NCBI GenBank assembly: GCA_963704535.1
Contig: OY969916.1
Location: 8,184,001 to 8,248,000, forward strand
Source: G963704535 sp963704535
GTDB taxonomy: Bacteria; Chloroflexota; Chloroflexia; Chloroflexales; Roseiflexaceae
DNA: 64,000 bases
Reading direction: 5' to 3'
The translations under genes were made by a program, and so were the position numbers. The notes under the pieces are model-generated. The model was not told where the DNA came from and made no database searches. It was given only the letters and a program-made list of their open reading frames with translations. Below are positions 8,176-16,079 of this stretch, piece by piece. Numbering within the stretch: position 1 is the stretch's first letter; each line of letters begins with the position of its first letter.

Positions 8176-8468
8176 TCGACACGCGGCCCGACAGTATGAT
8201 AGCATCTGCCCTCTGTTCATGGGCGATATTGTGGCTTATTCGAAAATGTGAGCTATATTACGCAAAAAACCCGGCGAACTTGTGCTATCATACGGGCATC
8301 ACACACCTCGACGCTCCACCACGCTGCCAGCATCGCCCCAGACATTCATGCATCCAGGTGTAACGTCTGGGCGCCAGGCGAGACTATACGATTCATGCAT
8401 GGCAATGTCGCCCCAGAATCGCGCCCATGAGAGCAGGATAATCGCCACCAGGCAGTGGGGGGCTGGCA
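8176..8468. other. Upstream region of the osmoprotectant operon
   Basis: No gene is supported in these 290 bases. They are less GC-rich around 8215-8300 and probably hold the operon promoter (a TATCAT hexamer occurs at about 8284), but no convincing -35 partner was found. An ATTCATGCAT motif occurs twice (near 8343 and 8390). Confidence 0.35.
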
Positions 8469-9107
8469 ATGATCTTCGTCGATGCCTACCGATATTTTGT
8501 CGAGAACCAGTCGCGCTTCTGGAGCGCGGCCGGCTGGCACTTGGTCTTCAGCCTGAGCGCGCTGGCGATCAGTGTGATTGTCTGCGTGCCGCTGGGCATC
8601 TGGATCGCACGGCGGGTGAATATCGCGCAGTATGTGATCAATGTCTTCGGCACGCTGCGCCTGATCCCCAGCCTGGCGATTCTGTTCCTGGCCTTGCCTT
8701 ACCTGGGCACCGGCGTCCGGCCGGCGCTGGTCGCGCTGACGGTGCTGGCGTTCCCGCCGGTGCTGATCAACACCTACGCCGGGGTGCGTAACGTGGACCG
8801 CGCCGTCGTGGAGGCGGCCCGCGGCATGGGTATGACGCAGGCGCAGATCCTCCAGCAGGTCGAGATCCCGCTGGCGCTGCCGGCCATGATCGCCGGCATC
8901 CGCACTGCCGCCGTCGAGGTCATCTCCAGCGCGACGCTGGCCGCATTTATCGGCGGCGGCGGCTTGGGCGACTTCATCACGCGCGGCTTTGCGCTCAATG
9001 AACCGCGGATTATGCTCGTCGGCGCGGTCCCGGTCGCGCTGCTGGCCCTGGCCTCGGAGGCGACCTTCGGGGGGCTCCAGCGGCTACTCAGCGCGCCGAC
9101 GGCATAG
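8469..9107 (+). CDS. Osmoprotectant ABC transporter permease (OpuCB/OpuCD-type)
   Basis: 212-aa inner-membrane permease for glycine betaine/choline-type solutes. It has several hydrophobic segments and the binding-protein-dependent permease loop EAARGMGMTQAQILQQVEIPLALP (residues about 115-140), which contacts the ATPase. It is the first gene of a five-gene operon: permease, binding protein, ATPase, second permease, SDR. A GGGGGG stretch precedes the ATG. Hydrophobic but soluble-solute specificity cannot be refined from sequence alone; OpuC-type order supports the call. Confidence 0.9.
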   Translation: MIFVDAYRYFVENQSRFWSAAGWHLVFSLSALAISVIVCVPLGIWIARRVNIAQYVINVFGTLRLIPSLAILFLALPYLGTGVRPALVALTVLAFPPVLINTYAGVRNVDRAVVEAARGMGMTQAQILQQVEIPLALPAMIAGIRTAAVEVISSATLAAFIGGGGLGDFITRGFALNEPRIMLVGAVPVALLALASEATFGGLQRLLSAPTA

Positions 9108-9171
9108 CCGATAATGAACTGGCGCTTGGGCGTCAGGCAGATGATCGACGTATCTATTAGGAGAACATGGC

Positions 9172-10224
9172 ATGAACAGATTGGTTCGACCACACCGGGT
9201 CCTGGTGTTCGGGTTGCTGCTGGCGCTGCTGCTGGCGGCGTGTGGGCAGGGCGGTACAGGCGGCACGGCTCCGACTGTATCCGTGTCCGAGCAGCCCACA
9301 GCTATGGCCGAGCAGCCCACAGCTATGGCCGAGCAGCCCACAGCTATGGCCGAGCAGCCCACAGCTATGGCCGAGCAGCCCACAGCTATGGCCGAGGCGA
9401 CCGGGACCATTAAGGTTGGCTCCAAGGACTTCACCGAGGAGTTTATCGTCGCGGAGCTTTACGCCCAACTGCTCGAAGACGCCGGCTTCACGGTGGAGCG
9501 CAAGCTGAATCTGGGCGGCACCCCAATCGCGCACCCGGCGCTGGTCCAGGGCGATATCGACCTGTACCCCGAGTACACCAGCACTGGCCTGCTTGAGGTC
9601 CTCAAGAAGGAGCCGATCAAGGACGCCAAGCAGATCGTGGAGGCGGTCCGCAAGGACTACGAGACGCAGTTCAAAGTCACCTGGCTGGAGCCGTCGCCGT
9701 TCAACGACTCGAACACCTTCGCCGTCACCCAGGACACCGCTACCAAGCATGGGCTCAAGACCTTCTCGGACCTGTTCGCCAAGGCCGGCGAGCTGATTCT
9801 GGGCGGCCCGGCCGAGTTCCCGGAGCGCGGCGACACCAAGAACCTTGAGACGGTGTACGGCGGGCAGATCAGCTCCTTCAAGGAGTACAAACAGCTCGGC
9901 ACCGGCAGCCTGCGCTACGACGGGCTGAAGAGCGGCGAAGTCGACGTGATCGTGGCCTTCGGCACCGATGGCCGGATCAAGGGCGATGGCCTGGTCGTGC
10001 TCCAGGATGATAAGGGCGCCTACCCGATCTACCAGATCGCGCCGGTGGTCCGCCAGGACACGCTCGCGAAGTACCCCAAGATCGCCGAGGTTCTGAATAA
10101 GCTGGCCCCGCTGCTGACCGACGAGGTGATGTCGGGGCTGAACTTTCAGGTGGACGCGGACGCCAAAGAGCCGGCTGCGGTTGCCAAGGCGTTCCTGGAA
10201 TCGAATGGGCTGCTGACGAAGTAG
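9172..10224 (+). CDS. Osmoprotectant-binding lipoprotein (OpuCC-type)
   Basis: 350 aa. The signal sequence ends in a lipobox LLAAC with the lipid-anchored Cys at residue 24. A linker of five EQPTAMA heptapeptides follows (residues about 40-74), then a type II solute-binding domain beginning IKVGSKDFTEEFIVAELYAQLLE, which matches the OpuAC/OpuCC quaternary-amine receptors. AGGAGA precedes the ATG. In Gram-positive and Chloroflexota-type cells such a lipoprotein hands the solute to the permease pair. A strong hairpin after the stop (10234-10291) may protect this message and lower the expression of the downstream ATPase. Confidence 0.92.
   Translation: MNRLVRPHRVLVFGLLLALLLAACGQGGTGGTAPTVSVSEQPTAMAEQPTAMAEQPTAMAEQPTAMAEQPTAMAEATGTIKVGSKDFTEEFIVAELYAQLLEDAGFTVERKLNLGGTPIAHPALVQGDIDLYPEYTSTGLLEVLKKEPIKDAKQIVEAVRKDYETQFKVTWLEPSPFNDSNTFAVTQDTATKHGLKTFSDLFAKAGELILGGPAEFPERGDTKNLETVYGGQISSFKEYKQLGTGSLRYDGLKSGEVDVIVAFGTDGRIKGDGLVVLQDDKGAYPIYQIAPVVRQDTLAKYPKIAEVLNKLAPLLTDEVMSGLNFQVDADAKEPAAVAKAFLESNGLLTK
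9289..9393 (+). repeat. 21-bp coding minisatellite (five units)
   Basis: Five near-identical 21-bp units GAGCAGCCCACAGCTATGGC(C) code for EQPTAMA in the linker between the lipid anchor and the ligand-binding domain. Confidence 0.95.
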
Positions 10225-10233
10225 CCACGAGCT

Positions 10234-10291
10234 GTCCGTTGTCGGTTGTCCGTGGTCCGTTGCAACAGACCACGGACAACCGACAACGGAC
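10234..10291. repeat. 24-bp perfect hairpin from heptamer units, intra-operon
   Basis: Left arm 10234-10257 and right arm 10268-10291 are perfectly complementary with a 10-nt loop. The arms are made of GTCCGTT/GTCGGTT/GTCCGTG heptamers. It lies between the binding-protein stop and the ATPase start, which is consistent with a 3'-protecting hairpin that sets relative expression. Confidence 0.9.
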
Positions 10292-10300
10292 GATGGACTT

Positions 10301-11293
10301 ATGAGCACAATCATCGTCGAAGACATCTCCAAACAGTTCCCCCGCGAGCCGCGACCGGCGGTCGATCAGGTCAGCTTCGCGGCTGACTCAGGGCAGTTCG
10401 TGGTGCTGCTTGGCCCGTCGGGCTGCGGCAAGACTACGCTGATGAAGATGATCAACCGGCTCTACGAGCCGACCTCCGGCCGCATCCTGGTCGACGGCAC
10501 CGAGGTGCGTGAGCTGCCGGCCACCGATCTGCGGCGGCGGATCGGCTATGTGATCCAGCAGGTCGGGCTGTTCCCGCATATGCGGATCGAGCAGAACATC
10601 GCCGTCGTGCCGCAGCTCCTGAGCTGGGAGCAGCCGCGCATCGACGCGCGGATCAACGAACTGTTGGAGCTGGTCGGCCTGCCGCTGGCGTATCGCAAGC
10701 GCTACCCGCGCCAGCTCTCCGGCGGCGAGCAGCAGCGGGTCGGGCTGGCGCGGGCGCTGGCGGCCGACCCGAAGATTATGCTGATGGACGAGCCGTTCGG
10801 CGCGATCGACGCGATCACCCGCGCGCGCTTGCAGGACGAGCTGTTGCGTATCCAGCGTAAGCTGCACAAGACGATTATGTTCGTCACGCACGATGTCGAG
10901 GAGGCGCTACGCCTGGCCGATAAGATTATTATTATGCGGTCGGGCCAGATCGTCCAGTACGACACGCCACTGAATATCATTACCAAGCCACGCGACACGT
11001 TCGTCCAGGAGCTGGTGGGCACCGAGGATATGCTGCGGCGGCTGAGTTTGCTGACCGTCGGCGCGGTGCTGGCGGCCCGCGCGCGGGGTGAGCGCGACCC
11101 GGCGCTCGTCCCCACGGCCCCGCCGGAGCTGGCGACTATCAGCCCCGACGACGATCTGCGTAGCGCGCTCTCGCTGCTGCTGGGTAGCGGCGCCGAGTTG
11201 CTGACTGTCGTCGACGGCGACGGGCGCATGCTGGGGCGCCTCTCGTTCGCCGACATGCGCGCGGCGGTGGTCGAGCGCGAGGTGGAAGCATAA
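10301..11293 (+). CDS. Osmoprotectant ABC transporter ATPase (OpuCA-type)
   Basis: 330 aa. Walker A GPSGCGKTTL (about residues 41-50), Q-loop QQVGLFPHM, signature LSGGEQQRVGLARAL and Walker B MLMDEPFGAID are all intact; the H-loop is FVTHDVEEAL. The C-terminal 80 residues after GTEDMLRRL contain a short CBS-like segment, as in other OpuCA proteins, which sense ionic strength in known members. It drives import through the two permeases encoded on either side. The ribosome-binding site is weak and sits next to the upstream hairpin. Confidence 0.92.
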   Translation: MSTIIVEDISKQFPREPRPAVDQVSFAADSGQFVVLLGPSGCGKTTLMKMINRLYEPTSGRILVDGTEVRELPATDLRRRIGYVIQQVGLFPHMRIEQNIAVVPQLLSWEQPRIDARINELLELVGLPLAYRKRYPRQLSGGEQQRVGLARALAADPKIMLMDEPFGAIDAITRARLQDELLRIQRKLHKTIMFVTHDVEEALRLADKIIIMRSGQIVQYDTPLNIITKPRDTFVQELVGTEDMLRRLSLLTVGAVLAARARGERDPALVPTAPPELATISPDDDLRSALSLLLGSGAELLTVVDGDGRMLGRLSFADMRAAVVEREVEA

Positions 11294-11530
11294 AACGTGA
11301 AGCGTGAAGCGTGAAACGTGATGCGTGATGCGTTGACGGGTGGCCACGGGGCGGCCACGTGGCGGCCACGGGGCGGCCACGGGGCGGCCACGGGACGGCC
11401 ACGGGACGGCCACGGGACGGCCACGGGGCGGCCACGGGGCGGCCACGGGGCGGCCACGGGGCCTGCCCTACAGGTGTTTGACCCTTTCACCTTGTCATCT
11501 TGTCACCTTGTCACCTTGTCATATTGTCGG
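11283..11530. repeat. Heptamer, 11-mer and 8-mer arrays between ATPase and second permease
   Basis: Three arrays in a row: CGTGAAG-type heptamers (11288-11325); about ten GGCCACGGGGC/GGCCACGGGAC 11-mers (11341-11458) ending in GGCCTGCCCTACA; and CTTGTCAC/CTTGTCAT 8-mers (about 11486-11525). They lie inside the operon and should be transcribed. Confidence 0.9.
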
Positions 11531-11538
11531 CGAGGGGT

Positions 11539-12192
11539 ATGGATAATATCATCGGCGGCTTTCGCTATATCGTCAATAACCCCGCAGTGGTCGCTCAACT
11601 TTTCGGCCAACACCTGCTGCTGACGCTGGTCGCGTTGGCAGTCGCGCTGGCGCTGGCCATGCCGCTGGGGGTGCTGCTGGCCCGTGTGCAATGGCTGCGT
11701 GGCCCGGTCCTGGGCGTGCTGGGCGTGATCTATACCATCCCAAGCCTGGCCATGTTTGTGCTGCTGCTGCCGTTCCTGGGGCTTGGCTTCTGGCCGGCGC
11801 TCGTCGCGCTGGTCGCCTACGCCCAGCTTGTGCTGGTACGCAATATCGTCATCGGCCTGACCGGCATCGACCCGTCGATCGTCGAGGCGGCCAGGGGCAT
11901 GGGCATGAGCGGCTGGCAGCGCTTGAGCCGGGTCGAGCTTCCGCTGGCGCTACCCCTGATCCTGGCCGGGCTGCGCCTCGCCGCGCTGTCGATCATCGGG
12001 ATCGGGACGGTCGCCGCGTTCATCAACGCCGGCGGGCTTGGCCGGCTGCTGTTCGAGGGGGTCTCCAGCAGCAACCGGCCCAAGATCGTCGCCGGCAGCC
12101 TACTGATCGCGCTGCTGGCGTTCGGCGCTAATTGGATCCTGCGCTTCCTGGAGCGCCGATCGACGCTGATAATCCGGGGCGAGGAGGGCTAA
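11539..12192 (+). CDS. Osmoprotectant ABC transporter permease (second)
   Basis: 217 aa; start at 11539 (MDNIIGGFRYIVNNP) after GCGAGGGGT, because the upstream 13 codons are repeat sequence. It has six predicted membrane segments and the same permease loop as the first permease (EAARGMGMSGWQRLSRVELPLALP). It should pair with the other permease in an OpuC-like heterodimer. The next gene starts 5 bases after the stop. Confidence 0.92.
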   Translation: MDNIIGGFRYIVNNPAVVAQLFGQHLLLTLVALAVALALAMPLGVLLARVQWLRGPVLGVLGVIYTIPSLAMFVLLLPFLGLGFWPALVALVAYAQLVLVRNIVIGLTGIDPSIVEAARGMGMSGWQRLSRVELPLALPLILAGLRLAALSIIGIGTVAAFINAGGLGRLLFEGVSSSNRPKIVAGSLLIALLAFGANWILRFLERRSTLIIRGEEG

Positions 12193-12197
12193 GGCGA

Positions 12198-12947
12198 ATG
12201 TTACTGAAGAACAAGGTTGCCGTGATCTACGGCGCGGGCGGTTCGATCGGCGGTGCAGTGACCCGCGCCTTTGCTCGCGAGGGGGCCAGGGTCTTCCTGG
12301 CCGGTCGCACCAAGGCCAAGCTTGACAAAGTCGCCGACGAGATCCGCGCGAATGGCGGCGTAGCGGAGACCGCCGTCGTAGATGCCCTCGACGAGCGGGC
12401 TGTGGACGAGTATGTCGATGCGGTGGTCGAGCAGGCCGGCTCGCTCGATATCTCGTTCAACCTGATCTCGTACGGCGATGTCCAGAAGCCGTTGATGGAG
12501 ATAACCGTTGAGGACTTCGCGCAGCCGATCACGATCGCGATGCGAACGCAGTTCCTGACCACGCGGGCGGCGGCTCGGCACATGGTCAAACGCGGGGCGG
12601 GCGTGATCCTGCATTTCGGCGGCGGGGGACCACAGACTCTGCCGGGTATGGGCGGCTTCAAGATCGCCCTCGACGCCATCGAGAGCCTGCGCCGGCAGTG
12701 GGCCTGCGAACTGGGCCGGCACGGCATCCGCGTTGTCTCCCTGAAGACGGGCGGCGTGCCCGAGTCCATCCCCGACAGCTTCGCCGCAAAGAACGAGATC
12801 ACGGCCAGTATCGAGCAAGAGACCTTGCTGGGCCGGGCGGCGACGCTGGCCGACGTGGGCAATGTGGCGGCCTTCGTGGCCTCCGATCACGCACGCACCC
12901 TGACCGCCACCGAGGTCAATATCTCCTGCGGCGCGCTCGTGGACTAG
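12198..12947 (+). CDS. Atypical short-chain dehydrogenase/reductase
   Basis: 249 aa; ATG at 12198 follows GGAGGGC, 5 bases after the permease, so it belongs to the osmoprotectant operon. The Rossmann motif is a little unusual (YGAGGSIGG) but the NAD(P)-binding architecture is clear (GRTKAKLDKV, NLISYG). In place of the catalytic Tyr-x3-Lys it has PGMGGFKIALDAIE: the Lys is kept but the Tyr position is Met, and the catalytic Ser is not evident. The protein may therefore be a non-classical reductase or a binding protein. Its role alongside betaine uptake is unclear. Confidence 0.8.
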   Translation: MLLKNKVAVIYGAGGSIGGAVTRAFAREGARVFLAGRTKAKLDKVADEIRANGGVAETAVVDALDERAVDEYVDAVVEQAGSLDISFNLISYGDVQKPLMEITVEDFAQPITIAMRTQFLTTRAAARHMVKRGAGVILHFGGGGPQTLPGMGGFKIALDAIESLRRQWACELGRHGIRVVSLKTGGVPESIPDSFAAKNEITASIEQETLLGRAATLADVGNVAAFVASDHARTLTATEVNISCGALVD

Positions 12948-13237
12948 TACACCCACTCACACGGTAACGTAGAACCGCGCCAGCCGAAACCTTGCCAAGC
13001 CCCTCACCTCATAGAACCCCCCTCTGCAACGAAAGAGCTGATTGGTACATTTTGGTACAGATCGATACTGAGAATTTCGATCCTATTTTTACTATCCTAA
13101 TACCCAGACTATCCTAGACTATAAGCCCTGCGGGTTTCAGGCCCAGTCGTTAGGCACTGAGTCATGATTTCAGTTGCTTAAAATTGGCCGGCGCCGGCTG
13201 AAGAGTACGATTCGCCAAAGCACGTTGGAGTTTTACA
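12948..13237. other. AT-richer gap upstream of the RiPP cluster
   Basis: No gene is supported. The first 50 bases hold a decayed remnant of the family B repeat (GCGCCAGCCGAAACCTTG, as at 39705-39725). The rest is AT-rich (13030-13240), marks the edge of the low-GC island and probably contains the cluster promoter. GGAG lies 8 bases before the first ATG. Confidence 0.5.
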
Positions 13238-15418
13238 ATGGATCTTTCCGATACCCGACCTAAACTCAAGCACAACTCCGTGTTTTTTCAGGTTGACGGA
13301 GGTACTTTCCTACGTAATGACGAAACAACATTCATGTTAAAAGGGAAATCGGTCTACCGCTGGCTTTCCGCCTTGAGCCCGCACATGAATGGCGAACATA
13401 CAATGGAACAGTTGTGTGATGGGCTCGATCCAGATCAACGTAACATGGTCACTCGCATTGTCGGTGCTCTTTTAGAAAGAGGCTTTTTGAAGCATCAGTC
13501 CTGGGAAGATTCAAAGCTGCTGCCTGATAACGTTCGTCACTATTTTCGCTCGCAAATCGAATTTATTGATCATTATACAGATCGTCCTCATGAGCGATTT
13601 AAGATCTTTCGGGAAAGTCGCTTACTGTTGCTCGGTTCCGGGGAGGTTTTGATAGCGCTTGCTATTGCGCTGCTTCGTAATGGGCTCAAAGAGCTTTTCT
13701 TGGCTCCCACTGATCAAGCGGAATATTATGTACAAGCTATCGAGCCTGAATTCGCCGCGCTACGGCAGCATGATATTGAGGCGTCAGTCTCGCTGCTCAA
13801 TTTCGACTCTCATGAGCCTTCCTGTAGCTTGGATAGTTACAATCTTGTCGTCTGCTGTGCAGACGATGGGTCACTTGAAGAAGTACTGACTTTGAACCGG
13901 CGTTGTGTCCGTGAGGGTCTTGCGTTTCTCCCAGCGGTCATATCCCTTGGCCAAGCGATGATTGGCCCATTCGTCAGCTCGCGGAATGGCCCCTGTTGGC
14001 TTTGCGCTGTCATGCGGCTCGCGGCGAATAGCGAAAGCGACTGGAGTGCTGCTCTATGGAAAAGGCTGGCTCTGGGGGATCACTTGTGTGCCGAGGAAGG
14101 CAACCAATATACATCCACTGCGCGAATGGTCGGTAATGGCGTGGGCTTTGAGATCTTCAAAATTCTCACCCAATGCCTTGCCCCTGAAACCGCGAATGGA
14201 ATGATCCTTCAGAATGTCGAAACCTTAGAAACGCAGCGGGGCAACGTGCTACGGCATCCGCTCTGCCCCTTGGATTCCCAGCTTGACCTCGCTATCAGCA
14301 CAGACCACCTGCTTGAACTGGTTGTCGGCAAATGTGATCGTGGTCTTGATCGCAAGGAACTGCTCCAGAAATGTTCTCAGTTCATCGATCCGGCTGTCGG
14401 CGTCTTCAAGATGTTTGACGATGACAAAGTCGCGCAAATACCGTTGAAGACAACCAGACTTGTTGTCGGCTCGCCGGCATCGCCGATCATTCAAAGACGG
14501 GAGATTACTGCGTATAGCGTTGAACATGTGCTGGATGCCCGGTATGCCGCGCTTAGGGAAGCACTGGCACACTACACCAACGCGCTTCCAGATTCGAGGG
14601 GCATGATATCCGCCAGCCTCGCCGAGCTATTGGCGACAGACAAGGCGGCGATCACGGCGCGGGACCTGTCCACTTGGTCCGGCGCGCTTTCCTTCGAGCA
14701 AGGCTCACGTATCGAATGGATGCCGGCTTTCTCGCTGGGTATGCAGCGCCTCTGTTATGTGCCGGCGGCCGCGATCTATCCCCACTCATCACTCAACCGG
14801 CTCGGTGTCTTCGAGCGAACTTGCGCCGGATCGGGATCGGAGTTGACCTTTCAAGATACGCTCACCGCCGGTCTCCTTTCGATACTTGGCTACGAAGCGG
14901 TGCGCGATCTCATACGGGGGCGCGGCTCGGTCATCGCACTTGACCCCGCTGCCCTGGAGGCAATCGATGCCGACACGGCGTTTCTATTCCGAAGTATCAA
15001 GCACTTCGAGCGCACCGTTGCCGTGCGGGAACTCGTGAGTGAATCTCTACTCCATATCATCCTCGTGTACACCGACAACACCTCGGCGCCTCAAATCTCT
15101 ACGATAGGCGTTGGTCTTTCGGGCCTCGATGCCCTCAAAAAGGCATTACTTCCCCTGGTCGGAAGGCTCCAGAGCTTCGAATCGGAGGGTAAACTTCCAG
15201 ATACAGGCGACGATCTCTTCCCCGAGTTTTTACCACGCTTCGATAGTGTTGCCGCCGATTTAGCCACGAGTCGCCTTTATAAAGAGGCGACAACGGCGAA
15301 ACAACTTGAAGATTATGTGCATATGTGTGGTCGAGACATTCTCTTCGTCAATACAACAACAACTGACCTCTGGGAGACAGGGACATTCATCAGCGGTAAA
15401 GTCCTGCTGAAAACTTGA
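13238..15418 (+). CDS. Ocin-ThiF-like RiPP maturation protein (TOMM leader-binding partner)
   Basis: 726 aa. It resembles the 'putative thiazole-containing bacteriocin maturation protein' (Ocin-ThiF-like) group: an N-terminal region that can hold a RiPP recognition element, an E1/ThiF-type Rossmann segment (LLLLGSGEVLIALAIALL, about 130-150) and a CxxC pair in GPCWLC (about 250). Relatives such as TbtF bind the precursor leader and present it to the YcaO cyclodehydratase. It is the first gene of the cluster and lies 276 bases before the precursor. Base composition is clearly lower in GC than the flanking genome. A family assignment is fairly safe; substrate identity is inferred from the neighbouring peptide. 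Confidence 0.8.
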   Translation: MDLSDTRPKLKHNSVFFQVDGGTFLRNDETTFMLKGKSVYRWLSALSPHMNGEHTMEQLCDGLDPDQRNMVTRIVGALLERGFLKHQSWEDSKLLPDNVRHYFRSQIEFIDHYTDRPHERFKIFRESRLLLLGSGEVLIALAIALLRNGLKELFLAPTDQAEYYVQAIEPEFAALRQHDIEASVSLLNFDSHEPSCSLDSYNLVVCCADDGSLEEVLTLNRRCVREGLAFLPAVISLGQAMIGPFVSSRNGPCWLCAVMRLAANSESDWSAALWKRLALGDHLCAEEGNQYTSTARMVGNGVGFEIFKILTQCLAPETANGMILQNVETLETQRGNVLRHPLCPLDSQLDLAISTDHLLELVVGKCDRGLDRKELLQKCSQFIDPAVGVFKMFDDDKVAQIPLKTTRLVVGSPASPIIQRREITAYSVEHVLDARYAALREALAHYTNALPDSRGMISASLAELLATDKAAITARDLSTWSGALSFEQGSRIEWMPAFSLGMQRLCYVPAAAIYPHSSLNRLGVFERTCAGSGSELTFQDTLTAGLLSILGYEAVRDLIRGRGSVIALDPAALEAIDADTAFLFRSIKHFERTVAVRELVSESLLHIILVYTDNTSAPQISTIGVGLSGLDALKKALLPLVGRLQSFESEGKLPDTGDDLFPEFLPRFDSVAADLATSRLYKEATTAKQLEDYVHMCGRDILFVNTTTTDLWETGTFISGKVLLKT

Positions 15419-15693
15419 ACCTGATTACATTCCGCTGATCCACAAGCGATCATTGGCGTACGTGGATTAGTTGTTTTATCGGCGCCACTGTGGGGTCTAT
15501 CCGAAAGGAGGAGGCTTGGGGACGGCTCATTCCCCAACACCCACCCGATCGCGGGTATTCGGATAGGCACATAGAAAGGAGGGTTCTGCCGGGCATGCTA
15601 CCGGAAGAGGGGTGTGCTCCATCAATGTGGTTAAGATGTGCTTCTCCTCCGAAGGAGATGGCGGAGAGGCCGACAATATGCAGGAGGATGATC
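15419..15693 (+). promoter_or_regulatory. Untranslated leader before the RiPP precursor
   Basis: Contains a small hairpin (TTGGGGA 15516-15522 with TCCCCAA 15531-15537) and two strong Shine-Dalgarno sites. One, AGAAAGGAGGG at about 15573-15583, precedes an ATG at 15595 that is in frame with the precursor and would lengthen it by 33 residues; the other, AGGAGG at 15682-15687, sits 6 bases before the ATG at 15694. Confidence 0.5.
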
Positions 15694-15888
15694 ATGTTGC
15701 TCGATAGCCTAAAGGTACACGGCCAGGAGTTCGATAGCTTGAAGGGCGAGCTGGATCTGCTTGAGGTAGAGACCTTTGAGATCGAGGACTTCGCCGACCT
15801 GGACCTGAACGCGGCGGACGGGTGCTGTTCCTGCTGTAGCTGCACAAGCACCAGCAGCTGTAGCAGCTGCTCCGATATGAACGGCTAA
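15694..15888 (+). CDS. RiPP precursor peptide, Cys/Ser-rich core (thiopeptide-like)
   Basis: 64 aa. The leader (residues 1-43) is acidic and hydrophobic; the segment LLEVETFEIEDFADLDLN strongly resembles thiopeptide leaders (ExxIEDF...). The core (44-64) is CCSCCSCTSTSSCSSCSDMNG: seven Cys, eight Ser and two Thr, the raw material for thiazoles, oxazoles and dehydroamino acids. The cyclodehydratase, dehydrogenase and dehydratase genes around it support that fate. AGGAGG lies 6 bases before the ATG. A family A repeat follows the stop. The exact cleavage site is not marked; a DG-C junction is the simplest guess. Confidence 0.85.
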   Translation: MLLDSLKVHGQEFDSLKGELDLLEVETFEIEDFADLDLNAADGCCSCCSCTSTSSCSSCSDMNG

Positions 15889-15956
15889 TACTGCATCACA
15901 GTGATGTTGGCGGGGGAGATTTGGAGGGGGCCGCCTCTCAGTCTCCTCCCTCCCAC

Positions 15957-16053
15957 ATTGTTTTGAAAGGGGGAGTTTGAGGGGCCGCCCCTCAAGAATC
16001 CCCTTTCCACCATGGATCGCAGGCGAGACATTGCCCTTTTCAAACAGTTTCTT
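15957..16053. repeat. Full-length family A element after the precursor gene
   Basis: TTGTTTTGAAAGGGGGAG at the left and CCCTTTTCAAACAGTTTC at the right, with the GTTTGAGGGGCcgcCCCTCAAG palindrome. A half-copy hairpin precedes it at about 15911-15950. It could act as a partial terminator that keeps the precursor message in excess. Confidence 0.85.
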
Positions 16054-16079
16054 ACAGTCTAGATAGCGAAAGCTTGACA

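Noticed and set aside
9172..9434. The short tandem repeat near 9290-9393 as a CRISPR-like array.
   Set aside because: It is a coding 21-bp minisatellite with no spacers and lies inside a lipoprotein gene.
15490..15693. Extended upstream part of the precursor frame as a separate gene.
   Set aside because: It has no protein-like features before the leader and includes hairpin and ribosome-binding sequences; kept only as an alternative start.
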